From NCBI RefSeq assembly GCF_902726545.1, contig NZ_CACVAD010000011.1, positions 1 through 64,000 of the forward strand: DNA of 64,000 nucleotides, given 5' to 3'. Within the stretch, counting starts at the first letter, position 1, and each line of letters opens with the position of its first letter. The notes under the pieces were generated by a model. The model was given only the letters and a program-made list of their open reading frames with translations. It had not been told where the DNA came from and did not search any database. Positions 10,971 through 19,241 of the stretch are shown here, in pieces. The stretch comes from Yersinia artesiana (lineage in GTDB: Bacteria; Pseudomonadota; Gammaproteobacteria; Enterobacterales; Enterobacteriaceae). Position numbers and translations under genes: made by a program.

Positions 10971-11669
10971 ATGGCCTTAACTCCTTTTGTTGTAAATTTA
11001 TTACTGGCAATGTGTCTGGGTTCATTAATTGGTGCCGAAAGACAATGGCGTCAACGCATGGCCGGTTTGCGAACCAACGCATTGGTTGCAACGGGTGCAG
11101 CTGTATTTATGCTCAGTTCTTATGCCACATCGCCAGACAGCCCCGGCCGTATTGCCGCTCAAGTAGTGTCAGGAATTGGTTTTCTTGGGGCAGGTGTCAT
11201 CATGCGCGAAGGTATGAATATTCGCGGCCTGAACACCGCAGCAACTTTATGGTGTTCCGCCGGCATTGGTGTGCTTTGTGGCCTGGGATTATATTGGAAT
11301 GCCGTCGCAGCAACCGCGGTTATTCTATGCGCCAATATATTGCTACGCGAGGCTGCGCAACGTATTAATATGCAACCTCAGCAACAAGCCGTTGATTTAG
11401 AAGTTCGTTACCGCATTCAAGTGACTTGTGGCGCGGAAGACGAAGTATTGGTTCGTACCCTTATTTTACAGGCCCTCAATGGTGTGGCATTACGGTTGCA
11501 ATCATTATGCAGTGCCGATATTGCCAAGCCGGGGCAATTGGAAGTTTGTGCTGAAATAATGGCGACCCCTGCGGCACAAAAAGAAATCGAAAGTATTGTT
11601 TGCCGCGTCAGTCTGGAACGTAGTGTCAGTGCTATTCATTGGCGTATTGCCTCAGAGTTGCCAGTATAA
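10971..11669 (+). CDS. mgtC: MgtC/SapB family inner-membrane virulence factor
   Basis: The 232-residue protein has the MgtC architecture: four or five membrane helices in the first ~140 residues (LIGAERQWRQRMAGLRTNALV, GIGFLGAGVIMREG, GLNTAATLWCSAGIG) and a soluble ACT-like C-terminal domain (~150-232). In related pathogens MgtC is needed for survival in macrophages and at low Mg2+, and it inhibits the F1Fo ATP synthase in Salmonella. I prefer the ATG at 10971, which GGAGAG precedes by five bases, to the upstream ATG at 10959. mgtB follows after 215 bases, the Salmonella mgtCB order. Regulation is indicated by a PhoP box and long leader. An ERIC insertion just before the gene is unusual. Confidence 0.93.
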   Translation: MALTPFVVNLLLAMCLGSLIGAERQWRQRMAGLRTNALVATGAAVFMLSSYATSPDSPGRIAAQVVSGIGFLGAGVIMREGMNIRGLNTAATLWCSAGIGVLCGLGLYWNAVAATAVILCANILLREAAQRINMQPQQQAVDLEVRYRIQVTCGAEDEVLVRTLILQALNGVALRLQSLCSADIAKPGQLEVCAEIMATPAAQKEIESIVCRVSLERSVSAIHWRIASELPV

Positions 11670-11743
11670 GTCAGGTAATTAATATATTTTCCAAATTAGC
11701 AGTTAATAAATAATTCTGCCCCATGTGGTAGTAAGGAGTTGTT

Positions 11744-11785
11744 ATGGACGAACACCCCGAAGTTAACTTAATTAGCTGCTGTTAA
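11744..11785 (+). CDS. Candidate Mg2+-sensing leader peptide of mgtB (13 codons)
   Basis: A strong AAGGAG precedes, by five bases, the ATG of the frame MDEHPEVNLISCC, which stops at 11783-11785, 99 bases before mgtB. The acidic/proline start M-D-E-H-P-E resembles the opening of E. coli/Salmonella MgtL (M-E-P-D-P), whose acidic-proline nascent chain destabilises the ribosome when Mg2+ is low and so raises mgtA expression. An AT-only hairpin (TTAATT 11768-11773 with AATTAA 11784-11789) overlaps its end. The match to MgtL is by character, not alignment, so the role is a hypothesis. Confidence 0.5.
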   Translation: MDEHPEVNLISCC

Positions 11786-11884
11786 TTAAATATAAAATTG
11801 GCAGCGCAATAATAGTTCAGCACATTTGTCTCTCAATAATTGAGCGGATAAACCCTGTGCGTTTAGAATTAAAAGAGAAGCGTT

Positions 11885-14584
11885 ATGACCAAATTTCAAA
11901 AGACAGGTACAGGCCGTAGCAATAATAAAAAACATTTTACTATTGCATTAGAGGCTAAAAATAGCCTGGATCAAACATTATCCAGGCTGAATGCTAATTT
12001 GAACGGGATAACAGAAGAAGACGCCAAAGAACGGCTGGAACTATACGGTCTTAATGAAGTCGCGCATGAGAAAGCGCCGCCGGCATTAATTCAATTATTG
12101 GCCGCATTTAATAACCCTTTTATTTTTGTTTTAATGATCCTGGCAGCAATCAGTTTTGTGACAGATTATTGGCTACCTTTACAACGTGGCGAGGAAACCG
12201 ATCTGGTTGGTGTTGGTATTATTGTCACAATGGTCTTAATCAGTGGGTTATTACGTTTTTGGCAGGAATACCGTACCAACAAAGCGGCAGAAGCACTGAA
12301 ATCGATGGTGCGCACCACGGCGACGGTTCTGCGCCGCAGCAACCATAGTGCTCAACCGGCAAAACAGGAAATTGCCATTAAGCAGTTGGTGCCGGGCGAT
12401 ATTATTTTATTATCTGCCGGGGATATGATCCCAGCTGATTTGCGACTGATTAAATCCAGAGATTTGTTTATCAGCCAGGCAATTCTGACAGGAGAAGCTA
12501 TTCCTATTGAGAAATATGATGCCATGGGAGCGATAGCAGCAAAATCGGTCGAGGTGGATGCCAGCAGCGAGAGCGAATTACTGGAGTTGTCGAATATTTG
12601 TTTGATGGGGACCAACGTTGCCAGCGGAACAGCAATGGCGGTGGTGGTTGCCACCGGCGGGCATACTTATTTCGGGTCGCTTGCCAAGTCTATTGTGGGC
12701 AACCGTGCACAAACCGCGTTTGACCGGGGAGTTAACAGTGTTAGCTGGTTATTGATCCGCTTTATGTTGGTGATGGTGCCGATTGTATTGCTGATTAACG
12801 GATTCACAAAAGGCGATTGGAGCGAGGCGGCGTTGTTTGCGTTAGCGGTAGCCGTTGGTTTGACACCTGAAATGTTGCCGATGATTGTCAGCTCTAACCT
12901 GGCTAAGGGCGCGATAGCGATGTCGCGGCGCAAAGTGGTGGTTAAGCGGCTGAATGCCATACAAAATTTTGGTGCAATGGATGTGTTATGTACCGATAAA
13001 ACGGGGACATTGACGCAAGACCGGATCATTCTTGAACACCATTTAGATGCTCGTGGTAGCAATGACAGCAAAATATTACAACTGGCATGGCTGAACAGCT
13101 TCCATCAAAGTGGCATGCGCAATCTGATGGATCAGGCGGTTATCAAATTCAGCCGTGGTAAACCAGAAATTGATGCTTTGCGCAGTTTTAATAAAGTGGA
13201 CGAGTTACCCTTTGATTTCATCCGCCGCCGTTTGTCGATTGTGGTGAAAGATGAACAGCAGCATCAGACATTGATCTGCAAAGGTGCGGTGGAGGAGATG
13301 CTGAGCATCTGTACTCACGTGCGCGAAGGGAGTGATATTTATCCACTGGATGAAACTCGCCGCACCTCATTGTTGGCATTGGCTACGCAATATAATGAAG
13401 ACGGTTTTCGCGTTTTGCTATTGGCTACGCGTGAATTAGGTACTAAAATCAATGAATTACCTTTAAATAGTGATGATGAGCGCGAGTTGGTGGTGCAGGG
13501 GTTACTGACGTTCCTTGACCCACCAAAAGAGAGTGCAGAGGCGGCGATTGCTGCATTGCGGGAAAATGGCGTGGCGGTAAAAGTATTAACCGGTGACAAC
13601 CCGATTATCACAGCCAAAATCTGTCGTGATGTGGGGCTGGATCCTGGCGAGCCGCTGAGTGGCCTTGATATCGAAAACATGGATGATGAAACGCTGGCGC
13701 GAGAAGTGGAGTTGCGCACGGTGTTCACCAAGCTGACGCCGCTACAAAAATCACGTGTTTTGAAAATGCTGCAAAGTAACGGGCACACTGTCGGTTTTCT
13801 TGGCGATGGTATTAATGATGCTCCGGCATTGCGCGATGCAGATGTGGGGATTTCTGTTGATACTGGCACCGATATCGCCAAAGAGTCCGCCGATATCATT
13901 TTGCTGGAAAAGAATTTGATGGTGTTGGAAGAGGGTGTAATTAAAGGACGCGAGACTTTTGGCAATATCATCAAATACTTGAATATGACCGCCAGTTCGA
14001 ACTTCGGCAATGTTTTCTCTGTATTGGTGGCTAGTGCATTTATTCCATTCTTGCCCATGCTTGCCATTCACTTGCTGCTACAAAATCTGATGTATGACAT
14101 CTCTCAGCTCTCTCTGCCGTGGGATAAAATGGACAAAGAGTTTTTACGTAAACCGCGCAAGTGGGATGCTAAAAATATTGGTCGTTTTATGCTGTGGATT
14201 GGGCCAACTTCGTCCATCTTTGATATCACTACCTTTGCATTGATGTGGTTTGTCTTTGCAGCTAATAGTGTCGAGCATCAAGCTCTGTTCCAATCAGGTT
14301 GGTTTATTGAGGGCCTATTGTCACAGACATTGGTCGTTCATATGTTGCGCACACAAAAAATTCCGTTTATTCAAAGCACTGCGGCACTGCCAGTGTTATT
14401 AACCACCGGTGTCATTATGGCTATCGGTATTTATATCCCGTTCTCACCATTAGGAACATTGGTTGGGTTGCAACCATTGCCATGGCAATATTTCCCATGG
14501 TTAGCCGGTACTTTAATTAGTTACTGTGTTGTTGCGCAACTGATGAAGCAGTTTTATATCCGTCGCTTTGGCAAGTGGTTCTAA
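11885..14584 (+). CDS. mgtB: P-type Mg2+-importing ATPase MgtB/MgtA
   Basis: The 899-residue P3B-type ATPase imports Mg2+ from periplasm to cytoplasm. Visible are the actuator-domain motif LTGEA, the phosphorylation site CTDKTGTLT with Asp371, the nucleotide-domain KGAVEEM, the hinge VGFLGDGINDAPAL, and ten expected membrane segments with the conserved QNLMYDISQLSLPWD loop. The C-terminal half reads almost exactly like Salmonella MgtB as I recall it, and the gene follows mgtC, so mgtB is preferred; MgtA is so similar that the label is partly positional. The ATG at 11885 follows AGAGAAG. A possible leader peptide lies at 11744. A GC-rich hairpin at 14609-14628 separates it from convergent curA. 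Confidence 0.94.
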   Translation: MTKFQKTGTGRSNNKKHFTIALEAKNSLDQTLSRLNANLNGITEEDAKERLELYGLNEVAHEKAPPALIQLLAAFNNPFIFVLMILAAISFVTDYWLPLQRGEETDLVGVGIIVTMVLISGLLRFWQEYRTNKAAEALKSMVRTTATVLRRSNHSAQPAKQEIAIKQLVPGDIILLSAGDMIPADLRLIKSRDLFISQAILTGEAIPIEKYDAMGAIAAKSVEVDASSESELLELSNICLMGTNVASGTAMAVVVATGGHTYFGSLAKSIVGNRAQTAFDRGVNSVSWLLIRFMLVMVPIVLLINGFTKGDWSEAALFALAVAVGLTPEMLPMIVSSNLAKGAIAMSRRKVVVKRLNAIQNFGAMDVLCTDKTGTLTQDRIILEHHLDARGSNDSKILQLAWLNSFHQSGMRNLMDQAVIKFSRGKPEIDALRSFNKVDELPFDFIRRRLSIVVKDEQQHQTLICKGAVEEMLSICTHVREGSDIYPLDETRRTSLLALATQYNEDGFRVLLLATRELGTKINELPLNSDDERELVVQGLLTFLDPPKESAEAAIAALRENGVAVKVLTGDNPIITAKICRDVGLDPGEPLSGLDIENMDDETLAREVELRTVFTKLTPLQKSRVLKMLQSNGHTVGFLGDGINDAPALRDADVGISVDTGTDIAKESADIILLEKNLMVLEEGVIKGRETFGNIIKYLNMTASSNFGNVFSVLVASAFIPFLPMLAIHLLLQNLMYDISQLSLPWDKMDKEFLRKPRKWDAKNIGRFMLWIGPTSSIFDITTFALMWFVFAANSVEHQALFQSGWFIEGLLSQTLVVHMLRTQKIPFIQSTAALPVLLTTGVIMAIGIYIPFSPLGTLVGLQPLPWQYFPWLAGTLISYCVVAQLMKQFYIRRFGKWF

Positions 14585-14608
14585 CAACGCATATTTATCT
14601 CCAGAAAT

Positions 14609-14628
14609 CCGGGGCCAATAGGCCCCGG
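14609..14628. terminator. Hairpin between convergent mgtB and curA
   Basis: CCGGGGCC-AATA-GGCCCCGG is a perfect eight-base-pair GC-rich stem in the 55-base gap between the two convergent stop codons. T-runs are poor on both sides, yet its position suggests a shared terminator. Confidence 0.65.
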
Positions 14629-14639
14629 AACGATGATAA

Positions 14640-15674
14640 TTATTCATTACTGACACGAATAACCAGCTTGCCAAAGTTCTTACCTTCCAATAGGCCGATA
14701 AAGGCTTGTGGTGCATTTTCCAGGCCATCAACCAAATCTTCGCGGAACTTGATTTTCCCTTGCTCCACCCAAGGAGTCATCTGCTGTAAGAAGTCATCGA
14801 AATGCGGGGCATAGTCATCAAAAATGATAAATCCTTGCATCCGAATGCGTTTGCGCAAAATGATGCTTTGCAACAGTGGTAAACGATCCGGGCCGTCCGG
14901 CAACTCGGTGTCATTATAGCGGGCAATCAAGCCGCAAACCGGGATGCGAGCGCGGGGGTTCAATAAGGGTAATACCGCGTCGAAAACCGCACCGCCCACA
15001 TTTTCGTAATAGATATCAATGCCCGCTGAACAGGCTTTTTCTAGTTGTTGCGCAAAATCTGTTGCCTTATGGTCAATGCATGCATCGAACCCCAATTCTT
15101 CAACTACATAGCGGCATTTTTCTGCTCCGCCAGCAATACCGATAACTTTGCATCCTTTCAATTTACCTATTTGCCCGACGACGGAACCTACGGCTCCACT
15201 GGCCGCCGCCACGACTAATGTTTCACCCGCTTGGGGCTGACCAATATCCAATAAGCCCATGTAAGCCGTAAAGCCCGGCATCCCCAACACACCGAGTGCG
15301 CGTGACGGATGGGAGAGTTGTGGCCCTAAATTGCGAATATCAGAGCCATCCGATAATGCATAATCCTGCCAGCCGCTCGGAGCCAGTACCCAATCCCCAA
15401 CCTGAAAGTCCGGATGTTGTGAGGCTTCAACCCGTGAGACGGCACCACCCACCATCACATCACCCACCTCAACTGGAGCGGCATAAGATGGTGCATCGCT
15501 CATTCGGCCTCGCATATAGGGGTCGAGAGATAAATAACGAGTACGTAGTAACACTTGCCCCGCTGCCGGTTGCGGGATGGGTTGAGTGTCTAATATAAAA
15601 TTTTCTTGGGTCGGTGTACCGCGTGGGCGTGAGGCCAATAGAATACGGCGATTCTTTATTTTATCTTGAGTCAT
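14640..15674 (-). CDS. curA: NADP(H)-dependent zinc-independent MDR oxidoreductase (CurA/YncB-like)
   Basis: The 344-residue medium-chain reductase belongs to the leukotriene B4 dehydrogenase / CurA group, which reduces alpha,beta-unsaturated ketones with NADPH. The cofactor site AAASGAVGSVVGQ (glycine-rich Rossmann loop), the start region LSLDPYMRGRM and the motif YYENVGGAVFDAVLP are diagnostic, and no zinc ligands are present. Its length equals that of E. coli CurA (formerly YncB). AGGGAATCAG places a good Shine-Dalgarno before the ATG at 15674. The gene is monocistronic and converges on mgtB. The natural substrate in this organism is not known; curcumin reduction is the assay activity for the E. 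coli enzyme. Confidence 0.87.
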   Translation of the reverse strand: MTQDKIKNRRILLASRPRGTPTQENFILDTQPIPQPAAGQVLLRTRYLSLDPYMRGRMSDAPSYAAPVEVGDVMVGGAVSRVEASQHPDFQVGDWVLAPSGWQDYALSDGSDIRNLGPQLSHPSRALGVLGMPGFTAYMGLLDIGQPQAGETLVVAAASGAVGSVVGQIGKLKGCKVIGIAGGAEKCRYVVEELGFDACIDHKATDFAQQLEKACSAGIDIYYENVGGAVFDAVLPLLNPRARIPVCGLIARYNDTELPDGPDRLPLLQSIILRKRIRMQGFIIFDDYAPHFDDFLQQMTPWVEQGKIKFREDLVDGLENAPQAFIGLLEGKNFGKLVIRVSNE

Positions 15675-15839
15675 CTGATTCCCTTATTTCGAATCATTCA
15701 ATACGGGGAGTAAAAAGAGTGAGTGCTGAAAATCATAGTAGAACTCTTCATAAGGAGTTCAGCTAATAGTGCGCAAGTGTGAGAAAAGCGTTGCCATTGC
15801 GGGAGGCGAACGCCTTTAAAGATGAGAAGGGGGCTCGTT

Positions 15840-16262
15840 TTAAAGAGGCACGATCAGCACATCCACCGTACTGGTATTAATCAGACGAGCCGCTGAGCAG
15901 GAAAATTTATTGAGCAGCCTCGTGCTGTGGTTGCCACATATCACCAGGTCAATATGTTGCTGCTGACAGAAATAAGCCATGCTCTCGGCGAATTCGCCAT
16001 GAACAACAGTTCGCTTTTCAATGGGATAATCAGCATGGCTAGCCAGTTCCTCCATAAACAACAGCGCCTCTTCTTGCAATACCGAACGCAAATCTCCCAA
16101 CATTGGGGCCGCGTAGCTGCTGTACATTTCCGGTTCTGTTGTCAGGGTAATTAATGAGACACGACCATCATAAGGCCGGACGATAGAAACTGCTTTATTC
16201 ACCAATTGTTGGCTATCCGGTGAAAGTGCGACTGCGACCAGCACATTCCTGTATCCCATCAT
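15840..16262 (-). CDS. uspC: Universal stress protein UspC
   Basis: The 140-residue USP-fold protein shows the family opening YRNVLVAVALSPDSQQLVNKA and the closing segment LVICGNHSTRLLNKFSCSAARLINTSTVDVLIVPL. The nucleotide loop has the form G-N-H-S-T-R rather than the exact G-2x-G-9x-G(S/T) of ATP-binding USPs, as in the UspA/UspC branch. In E. coli uspC (yecG) lies beside flhDC and helps motility and UV resistance; the same neighbourhood is seen here, transcribed away from flhDC. Start: two adjacent Met codons (16262 and 16259) are both possible behind GGGAGC. The 1 kb between it and flhD is regulatory. Confidence 0.88.
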   Translation of the reverse strand: MMGYRNVLVAVALSPDSQQLVNKAVSIVRPYDGRVSLITLTTEPEMYSSYAAPMLGDLRSVLQEEALLFMEELASHADYPIEKRTVVHGEFAESMAYFCQQQHIDLVICGNHSTRLLNKFSCSAARLINTSTVDVLIVPL

Positions 16263-16930
16263 TAAGCTCCCATAAGCGCGGCTGTAGCATAAAGGTTAGA
16301 GGATCATATCTTTAAGAAATGAGATGTTAATCACATTTGACTGTGGCCAGGAAAAAAACCATTTACAGCAGCTAGTTAAGTGAAGGTAATAATATAAAAA
16401 GACATGCAGAACTTATATTCCAAACATTATTAATTAATTTATCTTACATTTTACTTACAAAACCCTTGTAAAACTACGGATATCAACCAAAGTTGAAAAT
16501 GTACGCAAAAAAATATGGAGAGAAAAAAGCGTGAAACATGTGGTTACCTCTACTGCCTTTTTTAATACGTGTTATCGATCCTTTTAACGAAAAACGACAA
16601 ATAGGTTAATAAACAAACGATGAAAAGCATTTTTTCATGCCGCATAAATATTCGTTAAAACAAAATAGTTTCTAGTAGTTACTTATAGGATTACCGAGTT
16701 ATAAAGTGTCAAATTAGCCCTTAATGCTAATAATTTGCGGTTATGACAGATTTATATTCTGCTATTTTGCTTTAGGGATGCTTTTGTTCGAATTGATCTA
16801 AAAACACTGAGAATTAGGCCTATATCCTTAGTTTTTTAGCTCTTTTCTGACTTATGGTTATTTTTTGAACACTCTAGTGGTCAAAAAACGAACAAAAAAA
16901 GAGAGCGGTAGCAGTTTTTTATTTTATTTT
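16263..16930. other. AT-rich upstream regulatory region of flhDC and uspC
   Basis: No gene is visible in this ~670-base stretch, which is markedly AT-rich. It is the upstream part of the flhDC control region, a typical target for nucleoid proteins and upstream regulators. I could not assign further sites with confidence. Confidence 0.5.
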
Positions 16931-17003
16931 TGTGATCTATGTCACATTACATTTAAAATGAATCACTAGTCACATTGTATGTGCTAACGATTCGGGAGTA
17001 GAG
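16931..17003 (+). promoter_or_regulatory. flhDC promoter with CRP-cAMP site
   Basis: TGTGATCTATGTCACA (16931-16946) is a perfect CRP palindrome (TGTGA-N6-TCACA). About 30 bases later TTGTAT (16975-16980), a 17-base spacer and GTAGAG (16998-17003) give a weak promoter with a start near 17010. That puts the CRP site centre about 71.5 bases upstream, the position reported for E. coli flhDC. A weak -10 agrees with activator dependence. Confidence 0.8.
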
Positions 17004-17014
17004 TTGGGCCTCTC

Positions 17015-17028
17015 TAGGATTATTCCTA
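17015..17028 (+). promoter_or_regulatory. RcsAB box repressing flhDC
   Basis: TAGGATTATTCCTA matches the RcsAB consensus TAAGAATATTCCTA at 12 of 14 bases. It lies just after the predicted transcription start, the same place as in E. coli, where RcsB represses flhDC. The ~270-base leader that follows also contains several GGA motifs (for example at 17205-17212), possible CsrA contacts. Confidence 0.78.
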
Positions 17029-17280
17029 ATATTTTGTAAGAAAAGTTTCATGTCGAAGAAGCAAGATCAGAATCAGAGCAGCATAAAATCAAACTGCCAG
17101 AAAGACGACATGTCATTTCAGACCGAAGCGGTATTTTTGCAATGTTGCACTAGCAGGTTTCAATTACTTTTAGTTCTATAAGTTTTAATTAACTGTATAA
17201 CGGGAAGGATCCCAGGTCTTGGGTGAGGAATATTATCATCCAACTTATGTTTTAAAACATAATCAGTCGGGATGCATAAA

Positions 17281-17631
17281 ATGAGTACGTCTGAATTACT
17301 CAAACATATTTATGATATTAATTTGTCATATTTGCTTTTAGCTCAACGGTTAATTAACGATGAGAAAGCCTCAGCGATGTTTCGTCTCGGTATTACAGAT
17401 ACCATGGCCGATGCATTATCGCAGTTAACATTACCGCAGATGGTTAAATTAGCGGAGACTAACCAATTGGTCTGTCATTTCCGTTTCAGTGATCACAATA
17501 CAATTCATCATCTGACGAAAGAATCTCGTGTGGATGATTTGCAGCAAATCCACACAGGAATTTTATTGTCGAGTCATTTACTCCACGAACTATCGTTAAA
17601 AGACGGTAGTGCGTCTAAGAAAAGAGCATGA
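17281..17631 (+). CDS. flhD: Flagellar master regulator FlhD
   Basis: FlhD pairs with FlhC as an FlhD4C2 complex that activates class 2 flagellar promoters with sigma-70. The 116-residue sequence is strongly conserved ([61 protein letters not shown]). I choose the ATG at 17281 over 17272 because GGGATG lies upstream at proper distance and the length then equals that of E. coli FlhD. First gene of the operon; flhC starts three bases after its stop. Control: CRP site, RcsAB box and a ~270-base leader, as annotated. Nothing is unusual in the protein. Confidence 0.97.
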   Translation: MSTSELLKHIYDINLSYLLLAQRLINDEKASAMFRLGITDTMADALSQLTLPQMVKLAETNQLVCHFRFSDHNTIHHLTKESRVDDLQQIHTGILLSSHLLHELSLKDGSASKKRA

Positions 17632-17634
17632 CCG

Positions 17635-18216
17635 ATGGTTGAGAAAAGTATTGTTCAGGAAGCCAAAGATATTCATTTGGCAATGGAGTTGATAACTTTA
17701 GGTGCGCGCTTGCAGATGTTAGAAAGCGAGACGCAACTCAGTCGGGGGCGTTTAATTAAGCTCTACAAAGAGCTGAGAGGCAGTCCTCCTCCTAAAGGAA
17801 TGTTGCCGTTTTCGACCGATTGGTTTATGACTTGGGAACAAAATATTCATTCATCGATGTTTTATAACGCCTATAGTTTCTTGCTAAAAAGTGGGCAATG
17901 CACCGGTGTTGAGGCCGTTATTAAGGCTTATCGTCTTTATCTCGAACAGTGCCCGGATCAGTCTGGAATACCGCCATTACTGGCGTTAACCCGTGCCTGG
18001 ACCTTGGTTAGGTTCGTTGACAGTGGTATGTTGCAGCTCTCTGGTTGCAGTTGCTGTGGTGGCACTTTTATCACTCATGCGCATCAACCACGCAACAGCT
18101 TTGTTTGCAGTCTTTGCCAGCCACCTTCCCGCGCAGTAAAAAAACGTAAACTTTCTCCGCAATCTGCCGATATAACTTCACAACTGCTGGATGAGCAGGT
18201 TAGACGCGCAGTTTGA
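17635..18216 (+). CDS. flhC: Flagellar master regulator FlhC
   Basis: This 193-residue partner of FlhD carries the zinc site needed for DNA binding by FlhD4C2. The four zinc ligands correspond to Cys138, Cys141, Cys158 and Cys161 in [15 protein letters not shown]...CSLCQPP. The N-terminal helices ([40 protein letters not shown]) are almost identical to those of E. coli. The gene follows flhD by three bases and is co-transcribed. The last ~70 bases of its coding sequence contain the sigma-28 promoter for motA (18147-18173), so the coding and regulatory sequence overlap. Confidence 0.97.
   Translation: MVEKSIVQEAKDIHLAMELITLGARLQMLESETQLSRGRLIKLYKELRGSPPPKGMLPFSTDWFMTWEQNIHSSMFYNAYSFLLKSGQCTGVEAVIKAYRLYLEQCPDQSGIPPLLALTRAWTLVRFVDSGMLQLSGCSCCGGTFITHAHQPRNSFVCSLCQPPSRAVKKRKLSPQSADITSQLLDEQVRRAV
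18147..18173 (+). promoter_or_regulatory. Sigma-28 promoter of motABcheAW, inside flhC
   Basis: TAAACTTT-N11-GCCGATAT differs from the consensus TAAAGTTT-N11-GCCGATAA by one base in each box. It lies within the last 25 codons of flhC. Transcription would begin near 18181 and give a leader of about 175 bases before motA. Confidence 0.85.
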
Positions 18217-18353
18217 GTTTCTTTGAGTTGTCAGAATTTTGGGTTGCAGCAGCGGTATGGATACCGTTTCTGTCACCCGCCAATGGCAACTCATGACCCT
18301 CAAAGGGTGCTAACGCCTCACCTTCCACCCACACACTTTGCTAAGGATATCGC

Positions 18354-19241
18354 GTGTTAGTTATTTTGGGTTATATCGTGGTCTTAGGTGCGGTTTTTGG
18401 CGGCTACATCATTGTCGGTGGTCACCTGGGCGCATTATATCAACCAGCTGAATTTTTAATTATCGGTGGTGCGGGTATTGGCGCATTTATTGTGGGCAAC
18501 AATGGCAAAGCGATAAAAGCCACAATGAAAGCCATGCCAAAACTGATGCGTCGTTCTAAATATAATAAAGTCCTCTATATGGACTTAATGGCGCTGTTGT
18601 ACCGCTTATTAGCAAAATCCCGTCAACAGGGAATGCTGTCATTGGAGCGGGATATTGAAAGCCCCTTGGAAAGTGAAATTTTCTCTAATTATCCGAGAAT
18701 TTTGGCCGATAAGATATTAGTGGAATTTATTACCGACTATTTGCGGTTAATTGTCAGTGGGAATATGAACGCTTTTGAAATCGAAGCCTTGATGGATGAA
18801 GAGATCGAAACTCACGAGCAAGAATGCGAAGTGCCTGCCGGTAGCCTGACGATGGTGGGCGATTCTTTACCTGCATTCGGTATTGTTGCCGCCGTGATGG
18901 GGGTTGTGCATGCCTTGGCATCCGCAGACCGGCCCGCCGCAGAGCTTGGGGCGTTAATTGCCCATGCGATGGTAGGGACATTCCTCGGTATTTTGTTGGC
19001 ATATGGATTTATCTCACCGTTGGCGACGTTGTTACGTCAACAGAGTGCGGAAACCACCAAAATGATGCAGTGCATCAAGGTGACTCTGCTTTCCAGTCTG
19101 AACGGATATGCGCCGCAAATTGCCGTGGAATTTGGTCGTAAAACGCTCTACACCACGGAACGTCCTTCGTTCATTGAGCTGGAAGAGCATGTGCGCAGAG
19201 TGAAAGCGCCGGCACCGCAAGCGACAGAAGAGGACGCATGA
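18354..19241 (+). CDS. motA: Flagellar stator protein MotA
   Basis: MotA (295 residues) forms the proton channel of the stator with MotB in the inner membrane. Four membrane helices are visible: two at the N-terminus ([37 protein letters not shown]) and two near 170-230 ([41 protein letters not shown]), with a large cytoplasmic loop between them. Pro-containing and charged loop residues that contact FliG are conserved. The start is GTG at 18354, as in E. coli, behind AAGGAT. motB overlaps by four bases (ATGA), which suggests translational coupling and equal stoichiometry control. Confidence 0.97.
   Translation: MLVILGYIVVLGAVFGGYIIVGGHLGALYQPAEFLIIGGAGIGAFIVGNNGKAIKATMKAMPKLMRRSKYNKVLYMDLMALLYRLLAKSRQQGMLSLERDIESPLESEIFSNYPRILADKILVEFITDYLRLIVSGNMNAFEIEALMDEEIETHEQECEVPAGSLTMVGDSLPAFGIVAAVMGVVHALASADRPAAELGALIAHAMVGTFLGILLAYGFISPLATLLRQQSAETTKMMQCIKVTLLSSLNGYAPQIAVEFGRKTLYTTERPSFIELEEHVRRVKAPAPQATEEDA

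Noticed and set aside
13339-14067. 242-codon frame antisense to mgtB
   Set aside because: Ser/Thr-rich translation typical of a shadow frame, no Shine-Dalgarno, and it lies fully inside an intact P-type ATPase gene.
17272-17281. flhD starting at the upstream ATG (17272)
   Set aside because: The ribosome binding site GGGATG overlaps that ATG; starting at 17281 gives proper spacing and the usual 116-residue length.
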